Shown: positions 1 through 8,361, counted from the stretch's first letter. The stretch is DNA of 36,041 bases from Oscillospiraceae bacterium (GCA_017560985.1 JAFZDX010000141.1:1-36041); one strand, 5' to 3'. The notes: generated by a model from the letters alone, not told the origin. Made by a program: numbers and translations.

Positions 1-803
1 GCACGTACACCTTCGTCAAGGCTGCGGATTGTTGCCAGCATTTCTACATCGTCAGCAATAATGTTTTCTTTTGTACCGCCGTGGATAGAACCAATTGTGA
101 TAACAGCACCCTGTACAGGTTCCACGTTTCTTGAAACGATGGACTGCAGTGCTGTAATAAAGTATGCAGAAATTACAACAGGGTCGATTGTGGCGTGTGG
201 ATATGCACCGTGGCCCCCTTTACCGATGATTCTGAATTTGTATGTGTCACAGGCAGCAGCACCAGGGCCAGCGCCGAATGCCACATAACCTACAGGCAGT
301 GCATTGCTTACATGGAAGCCCATAACGGCGTCAACATATGGGTTTTCCAGCGCGCCTTTTTCCACCAGTTCTTTTGCGCCACCAGGAATTTTTTCTTCAG
401 CAGCCTGGAACAGCAGTTTTACATTACCGCTCATCTGGTCTTTTACTTCATTGATAAGCAGGGCCACGCCCATCAGTGCAGCTGTATGTGCATCGTGACC
501 GCAGGCATGCATCACACCTTCGTTCTGTGATTTGTATGGTACATCATTCAGTTCTGGCATTGGCAGTGCATCAATATCAGCGCGCATTGCAAATGTTTTA
601 CCAGGTTTGCCGCCGCGGATAACACCAACCACTGAATAGCCAGCACCAACTTCCTGGATTTCAATACCATTGTCTTCCAGGAATTTTCTGATTACAGCAT
701 TTGTTCTTTCTTCACAGAAAGATGCTTCAGGGTGCATGTGGAAATCACGTCTGAATTCCACCAGTTTGTCTTTAAGATTGAGAGCAGATTCTTTAAAATT
801 CAT
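1..803 (-). CDS. M20 family metallo-amidohydrolase (N-acyl amino acid / hippurate hydrolase type), 3-prime end cut by window
   Basis: The reading frame runs from an ATG at 803 leftward off the window, so the C-terminus is missing. About 267 residues are visible. The start is supported by an AAAGGAG ribosome binding site 10 bases upstream and a sigma-A promoter behind it. Near residue 22 there is HMHPE, and at residues 99-106 HACGHDAH, the metal-binding motif of M20D amidohydrolases, in which the Cys and His residues bind two metal ions. AAEE at 134-137 supplies the catalytic Glu pair, and GKGGHGAYPH lies in the lid/dimerisation domain. Such cytosolic enzymes remove N-acyl groups from amino acids or small peptides. 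The exact substrate cannot be read from the sequence. The gene stands alone on the minus strand, separated from the upstream spoIID-like gene by a terminator. Confidence 0.9.
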   Translation of the reverse strand, partial: MNFKESALNLKDKLVEFRRDFHMHPEASFCEERTNAVIRKFLEDNGIEIQEVGAGYSVVGVIRGGKPGKTFAMRADIDALPMPELNDVPYKSQNEGVMHACGHDAHTAALMGVALLINEVKDQMSGNVKLLFQAAEEKIPGGAKELVEKGALENPYVDAVMGFHVSNALPVGYVAFGAGPGAAACDTYKFRIIGKGGHGAYPHATIDPVVISAYFITALQSIVSRNVEPVQGAVITIGSIHGGTKENIIADDVEMLATIRSLDEGVR

Positions 804-840
804 AATGTACTTCTCCTTTAACGAATTTAATAATAAACAA

Positions 841-869
841 ATTATATCTTTTAATTGTCTTATCTTCAA
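841..869 (-). promoter_or_regulatory. Sigma-A promoter of the M20 amidohydrolase
   Basis: Read on the minus strand there is TTGAAG, a 17-base spacer and a perfect TATAAT. It lies about 40 bases upstream of the start codon at 803 and just past the spoIID-like gene's terminator. Confidence 0.75.
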
Positions 870-898
870 GCAAACAGAAAAACTTTGTAACAAAACAC

Positions 899-926
899 AA
901 AAAAGCAGTATAAAAACTGCTTTTTT
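899..926 (-). terminator. Intrinsic terminator of the spoIID-like gene
   Basis: A GCAGT/ACTGC stem is flanked by six A on one side and six T on the other, with a 6-base loop. It starts 12 bases after the stop codon of the spoIID-like gene and would work on either strand. Confidence 0.8.
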
Positions 927-937
927 GATAAATTGTA

Positions 938-1918
938 CTATACTGAAAGTTTTTCCACCTTTGTTCCCGGATAATAATACTCCAGTATTTCTTTATATTT
1001 TTTACCATTTGTTGCCATACTGTTTGCCCCAAACTGGCTCAGCCCAACACCGTGTCCGTAACCTTTGGTAGCTATTGAGAATATTTCATCTTCATAAAAA
1101 ATCATTAAACAGGTTGATGGCAGTTTCATAACGTCCCTTATCTGACCTGCTGGTACCAGGTCACTTCCCACAGTCACATAGCTTGCATATCCACTTTCTG
1201 TGTATATTATATCGCCAAACCATTCCTCGGCATCAAGATTTTCAATATCTATATTGGGATAATTTATTCTCAATAAACTATACATATTATCCTTTGGGAT
1301 TTCTGTCACTTTCACATAGCTTTCACTAATCTGGTCCTGACTGCTGTCCACACTTACAAGATATGGCAATTCCTGCCCCCACACATCCTTGCTGTCAGCA
1401 GTTTTTCCGCAGGATACCGCATAATAGCTGGTCAGCGCAGGCTGTCCGTCATAAGTCACCACCATATCCATAACTTCTTCGGCACATTTTTCAAACTTTT
1501 CATAATATGTATAGTAGTCCATCTGCCAGAATTCCATCAGTCTTGAGCTGTCTGCATAACCTTTCATATTCTTTGTGTCCACTGTAATATATCCCTTTTC
1601 CAACCAGTCAGGGTGTTTTTCCACATACAGATAATAGCTGTGGGCGGCAACCATCTGTGCCTTTATTGCTTCTTCGTTGTACAGGGCAGGCATTTCACAG
1701 GCAGCGGCACCTATCAGATAATCTTTCAGCGGTATTTCCAGTATCTGTTTTGTATTGCTGTCCATAAGAGTTACATACCTGTTCTCTTTAGTAGTGTTTT
1801 GTGTGTTTTCAATATAAATATCAGCAGACGGCAGGCTGCTGTAAACCCTGTGGTAAACCACCGGTACTGCAAAATTCACAATCAGTAAAAATATAAATAC
1901 TCCTATAAAATTTTTCAT
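938..1918 (-). CDS. spoIID: SpoIID/LytB-domain protein (stage II sporulation protein D-like)
   Basis: 326 residues. ATG 1918 is preferred over the in-frame TTG at 1939 because GAGGAG lies just upstream of it. Residues about 4-22 form a signal-anchor membrane helix and the rest is predicted to be outside the cytoplasmic membrane. The SpoIID domain is recognisable from the IPLKDYLIGAAACEMP block followed by EAIKAQMVAAHSYYLY, and by the C-terminal GYGHGVGLSQFGANSMA block, where the acidic and aromatic catalytic region ends. SpoIID is a lytic transglycosylase that cleaves denuded glycan strands during engulfment together with SpoIIP and SpoIIM. Neither partner is in this window. Length is close to that of family members (about 340). 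It is monocistronic, with its own terminator. The alternative is a LytB-like amidase modifier, which the same domain would allow, so the sporulation role is an inference. Confidence 0.88.
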   Translation of the reverse strand: MKNFIGVFIFLLIVNFAVPVVYHRVYSSLPSADIYIENTQNTTKENRYVTLMDSNTKQILEIPLKDYLIGAAACEMPALYNEEAIKAQMVAAHSYYLYVEKHPDWLEKGYITVDTKNMKGYADSSRLMEFWQMDYYTYYEKFEKCAEEVMDMVVTYDGQPALTSYYAVSCGKTADSKDVWGQELPYLVSVDSSQDQISESYVKVTEIPKDNMYSLLRINYPNIDIENLDAEEWFGDIIYTESGYASYVTVGSDLVPAGQIRDVMKLPSTCLMIFYEDEIFSIATKGYGHGVGLSQFGANSMATNGKKYKEILEYYYPGTKVEKLSV

Positions 1919-2070
1919 AAACTCCTCATTTGTGAACAAATTGTCACTTGTGTTTAAAATTATTGTAATTTACATCATTTTGTATTAAAATGTTTATATC
2001 AGAGAATGATGAATTACTGTTATTACAGTTTATTTATATTTTATTTGTATTATACCTTAAAGGAGAATAT

Positions 2071-3267
2071 ATGTTCTTGTTTTTAAATATTTTATTTATC
2101 CTGGTATCTGTGCTGTTTTTCACAGGCCGTTTATATGAAGTTGTATTTCTTATGGAAGAAGGTACAAATTTCCTTGTACAGCCCGGTATAGTGACACGCC
2201 CGCTGATGATAGGTATTGTACTGCTTATTTCTGTATGTTGCGGTGTGCTTATTTTTGCTGACAAAAAACCAAACACCAAAAAACTTAAAATCCCTGTGGG
2301 TATTTTCGGTTTTGCAACAGCAGTGCTGTTTGTCATCACATCGGTGTTGAATGTTATCAGAATTTTCACAGTGACAGGTGGTTTCCTGGGCTATGATATT
2401 ATGATGGTGCTGGCGTCCATAGGTCTTTTACTTTATGGTATAAAAGGTATCAAGGGTAAAAAAAGCGAAATGGCACCAATGGTTATGACTATTCTTTTCC
2501 CATTGGCAATGTGTATCAATGCCACTTTGATTAATGTTCAGCCTATTGCTGATACATTTTATTTTTACCGCAGCCTGTCAGCTGTTACAAACCTTGTTTT
2601 CTGGCTCATGCTTTATAAAGCAGCATATTCACCTTCAAAACTTGCCAGACCAATGCTGTATGTGTCAGGTCTTATGAACTTCCTTATCAGTACTGCAGCC
2701 CATCTTGCAGGGCTTATAGGTGGTGTTGTTCTGTCAGCTCTGTCTGTGGCAGATATTACTATGTCACTGGCACTGGTGCTTATGGGGGCATTCTCGCTGT
2801 TTACAGCATTTTATATTATGCCAGTTAAAGAAGAAAAAGATGTGTTGAATACAGGCAAAAAATCCAGAGTTCAGCCTGTGGAACCAGACGAATATGATGA
2901 CGAAGAATACTATTCCACAGCACGGTTCACAGCACCTGTTGCCGAGCCTGCACACTCAAACCCTGTTTTTACACAGGATACCCAGACACGGCAGATAAAC
3001 AGAATCAGTGAAGAAACTATAGCAATGCTGTTTGCGCAGAAAGAAGAAAGACAGCAGGCAGAACCTGTTCAGACGCAGTCAGTAAGGGAAACTGCCACAC
3101 AGCCTGTTTCGATACCTGTATCACAGCCGACGGAAGAACCAGAGGAAACAAAGGTTATCCCCGTTGTAAAACAGCCACAGCCAAAGGCTGAAAAAAGTGT
3201 ATTCAAATCATCCGGTGTAAAAAAATCTGCAAACACAAAAACAGTATACAAAGCACCTAAAAAGTAA
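2071..3267 (+). CDS. Polytopic membrane protein with long Pro/Glu/Gln-rich cytoplasmic tail, function unknown
   Basis: 398 residues from ATG 2071, chosen because AAAGGAG (2059-2065) precedes it. An upstream in-frame start at 1990 lacks a binding site. The first ~260 residues hold about eight hydrophobic segments (roughly 2-18, 45-64, 75-95, 104-125, 136-155, 167-188, 198-220, 232-255). The last ~140 residues are hydrophilic, first acidic (EPDEYDDEEYYS) and then rich in Q, P, E, V and T, ending in a Lys-rich stretch (KSSGVKKSANTKTVYKAPKK). I do not recognise the family. The layout resembles a membrane anchor with a disordered tail used for docking, but there is no sequence motif to prove it. 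It diverges from the spoIID-like gene and is followed by a structured, repeat-containing gap. Confidence 0.8.
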   Translation: MFLFLNILFILVSVLFFTGRLYEVVFLMEEGTNFLVQPGIVTRPLMIGIVLLISVCCGVLIFADKKPNTKKLKIPVGIFGFATAVLFVITSVLNVIRIFTVTGGFLGYDIMMVLASIGLLLYGIKGIKGKKSEMAPMVMTILFPLAMCINATLINVQPIADTFYFYRSLSAVTNLVFWLMLYKAAYSPSKLARPMLYVSGLMNFLISTAAHLAGLIGGVVLSALSVADITMSLALVLMGAFSLFTAFYIMPVKEEKDVLNTGKKSRVQPVEPDEYDDEEYYSTARFTAPVAEPAHSNPVFTQDTQTRQINRISEETIAMLFAQKEERQQAEPVQTQSVRETATQPVSIPVSQPTEEPEETKVIPVVKQPQPKAEKSVFKSSGVKKSANTKTVYKAPKK

Positions 3268-3289
3268 AATTAAAACCATCAGCCCTATA

Positions 3290-3353
3290 AGTGCGTACTA
3301 CTGGCTCACCACTCAAGAGGTATTGAAAATCCGTCAACTACATTACACGCACT
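3290..3353. repeat. Widely spaced inverted repeat in the 3268-3601 gap
   Basis: AGTGCGT at 3290-3296 is matched by ACGCACT at 3347-3353, so a 7-bp stem could close a 50-base loop. This is the first part of a 333-base gap with no gene. A small ACCACT-AA-AGTGGT hairpin follows at 3357-3370. The significance is uncertain. Confidence 0.35.
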
Positions 3354-3375
3354 GCAACCACTAAAGTGGTAATAT

Positions 3376-3489
3376 GTCATTCTGAGCGAGTGTAACGAGG
3401 CGAAGAATCTTTGCTCTACAGCTTTCTGTAGAGCAATTATTTTTATGTTTCTTCAAGTGCAAAGATTCCTCGCTTATGCTCGGAATGAC
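3376..3489. repeat. Imperfect inverted repeat of the GTCATTC(T/C)GAGC...GAATCTTTGC type
   Basis: The left arm 3376-3414 begins GTCATTCTGAGCGAG and ends GAAGAATCTTTGC. The right arm 3459-3489 is its inverted, slightly shorter copy; read on the minus strand it begins GTCATTCCGAGCATAAGCG and ends GGAATCTTTGC. The arms enclose a 44-base centre containing an 11-bp hairpin. Elements with this GTCATTC..GAGCG..GAATCT core are, from memory, scattered between genes in many bacterial genomes. It looks like a non-coding mobile or REP-like element. Confidence 0.65.
3411..3446 (+). terminator. Strong hairpin inside the repeat element, possible terminator
   Basis: TTGCTCTACAG (3411-3421), loop CTTT and CTGTAGAGCAA (3426-3436) form a perfect 11-bp stem followed by TTATTTTTAT. 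It could end transcription of the unknown membrane protein gene, about 145 bases after its stop codon. Confidence 0.55.
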
Positions 3490-3526
3490 ATTTCGCTTCG
3501 CTCAATGCTTGAAGCTAAAGTTTTTC

Positions 3527-3545
3527 CCACCAGCAAAGCTGGTGG
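3527..3545. repeat. Short hairpin CCACCAGC-AAA-GCTGGTGG
   Basis: An 8-bp perfect GC-rich stem with a 3-base loop lies between the repeat element and the kinase terminator. No T-tract follows on either strand, so it is not a typical terminator. Confidence 0.5.
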
Positions 3546-3562
3546 TTGTCTCTACACAAATC

Positions 3563-3594
3563 AAAGGCACAACAGTTTTACTGTTGTGCCTTTT
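3563..3594. terminator. Bidirectional terminator downstream of the kinase gene
   Basis: AAAGGCACAACAG (3563-3575), loop TTTTA and CTGTTGTGCCTTT (3581-3593) form a perfect 13-bp stem. It lies 8 bases past the stop codon of the minus-strand kinase gene and can act on plus-strand transcripts too. Confidence 0.8.
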
Positions 3595-3601
3595 ACTTAT
3601 G

Positions 3602-4639
3602 TTATTTTAATTCAGGTAATTTACAACTGTCACACAGCTGTACAAACAGTTCGCTGTATCTGTTCAGCAAAAAGTCTGTGGCACTGCTTTCCATCGCAAT
3701 ATCGGTCTCTTTTACCAATGGAATTGAAATATTGTATTTTACTCCATTTCCAAAGCTGCTTGTCAACATCATTCTGCCGCCGGTCTGTTCAAAGGCTGTT
3801 TTTGCAATAAATAACCCCAATCCCATAGATGGGTCTTTTTCACCGTCTGCAAATGGGTCTTTTGAAAAATATGGTTTGAATACATCTGCCAGATATTCGT
3901 CCTTTATCCCGGTGCTATTATCTCTGTATGTGAATACAGCCTTGTTTTTATCCGCTTTCAGTTTTATAGCAATTTCAACGTTGTCATCTGTCGAAAAAGA
4001 AATACTGTTTGAAACAAGGTTCAGAATAGCAGTTGATAAAAAGTTCTGATTACCCTGTACAAATATGTCTTTGTCTATGTCTGTGTTTATTTTTACATTG
4101 CGTTCAACGGTTGTTACAGAAACCACCAGACTATCGGTCAGTGCAGACAGGTTGATTGTTTCCAGTGGTGGCAGGTTGCCACTCATTACTTTTGAAACAA
4201 GAGTCATATTGGTTACATTTTTCAGCAGTTTATATGACCGCCTGTTTATTTCTTCCAGAGTAGATATTGCTTTTCGGTTTTCACCTTTGTTTATGGTGTC
4301 TGCCAGAACAGGCATAAGTGAAAAAATGCCGGTGATTGGTTCGCGCATCTGGTAATGTACGTTCATATTGGCCATACCTGCATATATTTCGCTTTTCAAA
4401 GGCCAGCATTTAATTTCGTTGCCATCTTTTTGGAAAACCAATCTTATCCCGGCAAGATCAGTACCTGGTGCAGACATAACAACAGGCTGGTCAAAATGAC
4501 ATACGTCATATTGTCCCAGCAAATCCCGGAAAAAGCCGGGTTTCAGCAATATAGAGTACTTTTCTTTTATCTCCCGATGGGCGTAGGTAACTGACCAATT
4601 TTCTCCCAGGGACACATAAGGTGTTTCATTTCCAAACAT
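3602..4639 (-). CDS. Soluble histidine-kinase-like ATPase with an atypical phosphoacceptor region
   Basis: 345 residues from ATG 4639; a TTG two codons upstream is less likely. No membrane segment is visible, so the protein should be cytoplasmic. Residues 1-85 form an unrecognised sensor-like region. Residues 90-155 resemble a DHp helical hairpin with HYQMREPIT at 95-103. The GHKL ATPase domain follows: N-box NLVSNS around 207-212, G1-like DNSTGI at 240-245, and G2 MGLGLFIAK at 272-280. Two oddities are visible. In canonical kinases His lies three residues before the Arg of the R-x-P motif; here that place is Tyr96 and the only His is at 95. The first Gly of the DxGxG G1 motif is Ser. It may still bind ATP but may not autophosphorylate in the usual way. 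No response regulator is encoded nearby. Confidence 0.8.
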   Translation of the reverse strand: MFGNETPYVSLGENWSVTYAHREIKEKYSILLKPGFFRDLLGQYDVCHFDQPVVMSAPGTDLAGIRLVFQKDGNEIKCWPLKSEIYAGMANMNVHYQMREPITGIFSLMPVLADTINKGENRKAISTLEEINRRSYKLLKNVTNMTLVSKVMSGNLPPLETINLSALTDSLVVSVTTVERNVKINTDIDKDIFVQGNQNFLSTAILNLVSNSISFSTDDNVEIAIKLKADKNKAVFTYRDNSTGIKDEYLADVFKPYFSKDPFADGEKDPSMGLGLFIAKTAFEQTGGRMMLTSSFGNGVKYNISIPLVKETDIAMESSATDFLLNRYSELFVQLCDSCKLPELK

Positions 4640-4714
4640 ATCCAATACCTAAAAACAAGTGTTTATACATGGTTTTATACTACAATATTTTTATTTAAAA
4701 GTAAAGATATTATG

Positions 4715-4743
4715 TGTATAACATTTGTATTTATTTATCACAA
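4715..4743 (-). promoter_or_regulatory. Possible sigma-A promoter of the kinase gene
   Basis: On the minus strand TTGTGA, 17 bases, TATACA, about 76 bases before the start at 4639. The rest of the 4640-4860 stretch is AT-rich and shows no gene. Confidence 0.45.
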
Positions 4744-4862
4744 CGTATAATATGACATAATTTACTATGTTGCTAATCAAAAATATGTTATTATAAAACA
4801 GGTGGATAAGCAATAATAATTTTTGAGATAATAGTACAAAAATAGGAAATATTAATACAAAT

Positions 4863-4894
4863 TAAAACATTGACAATTTTTCTACAATGTTTTA
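4863..4894. promoter_or_regulatory. 10-bp inverted repeat spanning the gapA core promoter, operator candidate
   Basis: TAAAACATTG (4863-4872) and CAATGTTTTA (4885-4894) are perfect inverted repeats 12 bases apart. The left arm overlaps the -35 and the right arm runs into the -10, the geometry of a repressor site. Confidence 0.55.
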
Positions 4895-4898
4895 TAAT
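4870..4898 (+). promoter_or_regulatory. Consensus sigma-A promoter of gapA
   Basis: TTGACA (4870-4875), exactly 17 bases, TATAAT (4893-4898): a perfect consensus promoter, as expected for a highly expressed glycolytic gene. Transcription should start near 4905. Confidence 0.9.
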
Positions 4899-4907
4899 GT
4901 GTACACA

Positions 4908-4925
4908 AAGTTAAAAAATTAACAA
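4908..4925. promoter_or_regulatory. Rex-like operator just downstream of the gapA start of transcription
   Basis: AAGTTAA-AAAA-TTAACAA matches the clostridial Rex consensus TTGTTAANNNNTTAACAA at 12 of 14 defined positions. Its place right after the predicted transcription start fits repression. Rex itself is not encoded in the window. Confidence 0.5.
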
Positions 4926-4946
4926 GTAATAATCCATCAAAGGTAA

Positions 4947-5987
<1,041 letters not shown>

Positions 5988-6011
5988 TAATTAAATCTAC
6001 TCTGTAAAATG

Positions 6012-6040
6012 GCGTGTGCAATAGCACACGCTGTTTTTTT
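6012..6040 (+). terminator. gapA intrinsic terminator
   Basis: GCGTGTGC, loop AATA, GCACACGC, then TGTTTTTTT. The stem begins 25 bases past the gapA stop codon. Confidence 0.92.
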
Positions 6041-6067
6041 GCACTTTTATAAAATTTGTGATACAAT
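6039..6067 (+). promoter_or_regulatory. Sigma-A promoter of the radical SAM gene
   Basis: TTGCAC (6039-6044), 17 bases, TACAAT (6062-6067). The -35 overlaps the end of the gapA terminator T-tract. Transcription should start near 6074. Confidence 0.6.
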
Positions 6068-6128
6068 TATTTAATACGTAGGGAGGGTACACTTGACCAC
6101 CCGATATAAAACTAAAACGGAGCATACT

Positions 6129-7799
6129 ATGAAAATCGTACTTTGCAGTATCAACAGTAAATATATACATTCTTCCCTTGGTGTATGGTATCTTTTTGCT
6201 GCGGCAAAAAAAATAAACACACAGCACACAGTCAAAGTGGTTGAAAGCACAATAAATAATCATATTGAAGATATTGTGGCTATGGTAAATGCCGAAAACC
6301 CTGATGTGGTTGGTTTCTCCACATATATCTGGAATGTGGAATACGTGCGCAAAGTCGCATCTACATTAAAACTTATCAATCCTGAAATCAAAATCTGGCT
6401 TGGTGGACCGGAAGCATCTTTTGATTCTGACAGTCTGTTAAAGGAAGATTATGTTGACTGGGTTGTAAAAGGTGAAGGCGAATCAGCTTTTATGCAGATG
6501 CTGTCTGAAAATTTCACTACCCCAGCAAAAACAGTGGTTACAGGCCCTTGTTGTGAATATATTAATCCGTATACTCCAGAATATCTGGCCGCTTTAAACG
6601 GCAGAATTGTCTATCTGGAAACCAGCCGTGGCTGCCCATTCAGCTGTGGGTTCTGCCTGTCCGGACGAGATGAAAATGTCCGCTTTTTTGATATGGAAGA
6701 AAGCAAGAAAAATATTGTTCTTCTTGCCAACTCTGGAACAAAAACAGTTAAATTTGTAGACAGAACTTTCAACTGCAATGATAAAAGGGCGAGGGAAATA
6801 TTTGAGTTTATAGCAGGTGAAAAGGAAAAAGGAAACATACCGGCAGATGTGGTTTTTCACTGTGAAGTTGAAACCGACCTGTTTACACAGTCCACCCTTG
6901 ACTATATGAAAACTCTGCCAAAAGGTCTTTTCCAGTTTGAGGCAGGTTTGCAGAGTTTCAATGTGGAAACACTCAAGGCAGTAAACCGCCGTACAAATAT
7001 GCCTAAACTGGTGCATAACCTTAAAGAAATTGTGGCAGGCGGTAATATACATCTGCATATAGACCTTATTGCAGGTCTGCCTCATGAAGATTTTGACAGC
7101 TTTGCAAAAAGCTTTAACCAGGCCTATGATATAAATGCCAATGTGATACAGCTGGGCTTTCTGAAGCTTCTCAAAGGGTCAACACTGGAAAAAGAAAAAG
7201 AAAAATATAACTACCGCAGTTGGGATTATGCTCCGTATCAGGTAGTATCCTGTGACAGCATTTCCTATAATGACTTACTGGAACTGAAAAAATGTGAAGA
7301 TGCCGTGGAACGTCTGCTGAACAGCGGCAAATTTCCATTTGCAGTGCCTTATCTTATAAATGCAACAGGAATACTTCCATTTGATTTCTTCTATAAATTC
7401 GGCAGTTATATATTTGACAGCGGTATTAAAAGTCCATCCCTGGAAAAATATTCTTCATTGTTGTTTGACTATTTTACACAGAATTATAATATTGATAAAT
7501 CATCACTGCGTGACGTAATGGTGAAAGACAGAATTATCACAGACAATACAGGCAGACTGTTTGGTTTCACACATATCCCAGACACTAAATTCAAGACTAT
7601 CACCACAGCATTACGTCAGCAGACTGTAAATGTTTTTGAAAACCAGTCAGAAAAAGCAGCAAAAGGTAAAATTGGCTTTGCTATACTTTACAGCACTGAC
7701 CAGGTAATTCTGGCTGATTATACAGACCAGGATCCTGTAACAGGTATTTACAATCATAAACTGATTGATTTGCAGAATTTTATACCGACAGAAAAATAA
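6129..7799 (+). CDS. B12-binding-domain radical SAM protein (DUF4080 type)
   Basis: 556 residues from ATG 6129 (GGAG six bases upstream). A TTG at 6093 in the same frame has an even better GGGAGGG site five bases upstream and would add 12 residues; homologues of this type usually start MKIVL, so ATG is preferred. Residues 1-130 form a cobalamin-binding-like Rossmann domain with NPDVVGFSTYIWN and WLGGPEASFD. The radical SAM core follows, with the [4Fe-4S] cluster ligands Cys169, Cys173 and Cys176 in GCPFSCGFCLSG. The C-terminal third (about 390-556) is the DUF4080-like extension. The substrate is unknown for the family. The gene has its own promoter and no obvious terminator, so its transcript may run into the fabT-like gene. 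Confidence 0.88.
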   Translation: MKIVLCSINSKYIHSSLGVWYLFAAAKKINTQHTVKVVESTINNHIEDIVAMVNAENPDVVGFSTYIWNVEYVRKVASTLKLINPEIKIWLGGPEASFDSDSLLKEDYVDWVVKGEGESAFMQMLSENFTTPAKTVVTGPCCEYINPYTPEYLAALNGRIVYLETSRGCPFSCGFCLSGRDENVRFFDMEESKKNIVLLANSGTKTVKFVDRTFNCNDKRAREIFEFIAGEKEKGNIPADVVFHCEVETDLFTQSTLDYMKTLPKGLFQFEAGLQSFNVETLKAVNRRTNMPKLVHNLKEIVAGGNIHLHIDLIAGLPHEDFDSFAKSFNQAYDINANVIQLGFLKLLKGSTLEKEKEKYNYRSWDYAPYQVVSCDSISYNDLLELKKCEDAVERLLNSGKFPFAVPYLINATGILPFDFFYKFGSYIFDSGIKSPSLEKYSSLLFDYFTQNYNIDKSSLRDVMVKDRIITDNTGRLFGFTHIPDTKFKTITTALRQQTVNVFENQSEKAAKGKIGFAILYSTDQVILADYTDQDPVTGIYNHKLIDLQNFIPTEK

Positions 7800-7816
7800 A
7801 TTTTGAAATTCAAAAT
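7800..7816. promoter_or_regulatory. FabT-like box 1 upstream of the MarR gene
   Basis: A 17-bp palindrome, ATTTTGAA-A-TTCAAAAT, starting right at the radical SAM stop codon. Its core TTTGA-N3-TCAAA (7802-7814) agrees with the FabT operator type TTTGATTATCAAA. Confidence 0.55.
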
Positions 7817-7841
7817 ATTTAGTTTGAATATCTAAATATTT
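7813..7841. promoter_or_regulatory. Inverted repeat containing FabT-like box 2
   Basis: AAATATTTAG (7813-7822) and CTAAATATTT (7832-7841) are perfect 10-bp inverted repeats. Inside lies TTTGA-ATA-TCTAA (7823-7835), 9 of 10 matches to the TTTGA-N3-TCAAA box, exactly 21 bases after box 1, i.e. on the same face of the helix. Confidence 0.5.
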
Positions 7842-7879
7842 CACGCTTTTCACACATATAGAGTATATACTAACATTGC

Positions 7880-7892
7880 TTTGGTATTCAAA
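7880..7892. promoter_or_regulatory. FabT-like box 3, just upstream of the MarR ribosome binding site
   Basis: TTTGG-TAT-TCAAA is 9 of 10 to the same box and sits inside the palindrome CTTTG-N5-CAAAG. It would cover the leader of the regulator's own mRNA, suggesting autoregulation. Confidence 0.5.
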
Positions 7893-7909
7893 GTATTTAT
7901 GGAGGGCAT

Positions 7910-8353
7910 ATGGAAAAATTCAAACAGGATATAAATTCATTTCTGGTAGATGCTTTTAACAGCCTTTTACAGATAGAAGAAGATTTTCTGGCAAAAGGTC
8001 CGTTTAAAAATATTACAGTTAAAGAAATGCACCTGATTGATACTGTTGTTAATATGAAAGACAACAATATTGCGAAAAACATTGCCCGTAAATTGAATAT
8101 TACACAAAGCTCACTGACTACTGCAGTCAACACACTGGAAAAGAAAGGTATGTTGATTCGCAAAGCGGATGAAAAAGATAAACGTATAGTAAAAATTTAT
8201 CTTACGGAAAAAGCTATGGAAGTTTATCTTCATCACAAGGAATTTCACAGGGAACTGGTGGACGTGGTTACCAATAAACTGTCTTCACAGGAACTGGATG
8301 CTTTTGTCAGTGGATTGAATAAAGTGAGAGGTTTTTTTGATTCCAAAAAATAA
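7910..8353 (+). CDS. fabT: MarR-family regulator resembling FabT, the fatty-acid synthesis repressor
   Basis: 147 residues, ATG preceded by GGAGGG. A winged helix-turn-helix occupies about residues 35-105: ITVKEMHLIDTV opens it, NITQSSLTTAVNTLEKKG (64-80) holds the recognition helix, and DEKDKRIVKIYLT (87-99) the wing. The N-terminal pattern, a helix with IEEDFLAKG then FKNITVKEMHLID, is close to streptococcal FabT as I remember it (IEE...FKDISIKEMHTID). FabT represses fatty-acid synthesis genes with acyl-ACP as corepressor and binds TTTGA-N3-TCAAA palindromes; three such boxes precede this gene. A FakB-like gene follows after 30 bases, probably co-transcribed. A generic MarR repressor of another ligand remains possible, so the symbol is provisional. 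Confidence 0.75.
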   Translation: MEKFKQDINSFLVDAFNSLLQIEEDFLAKGPFKNITVKEMHLIDTVVNMKDNNIAKNIARKLNITQSSLTTAVNTLEKKGMLIRKADEKDKRIVKIYLTEKAMEVYLHHKEFHRELVDVVTNKLSSQELDAFVSGLNKVRGFFDSKK

Positions 8354-8361
8354 CTCTGCTT

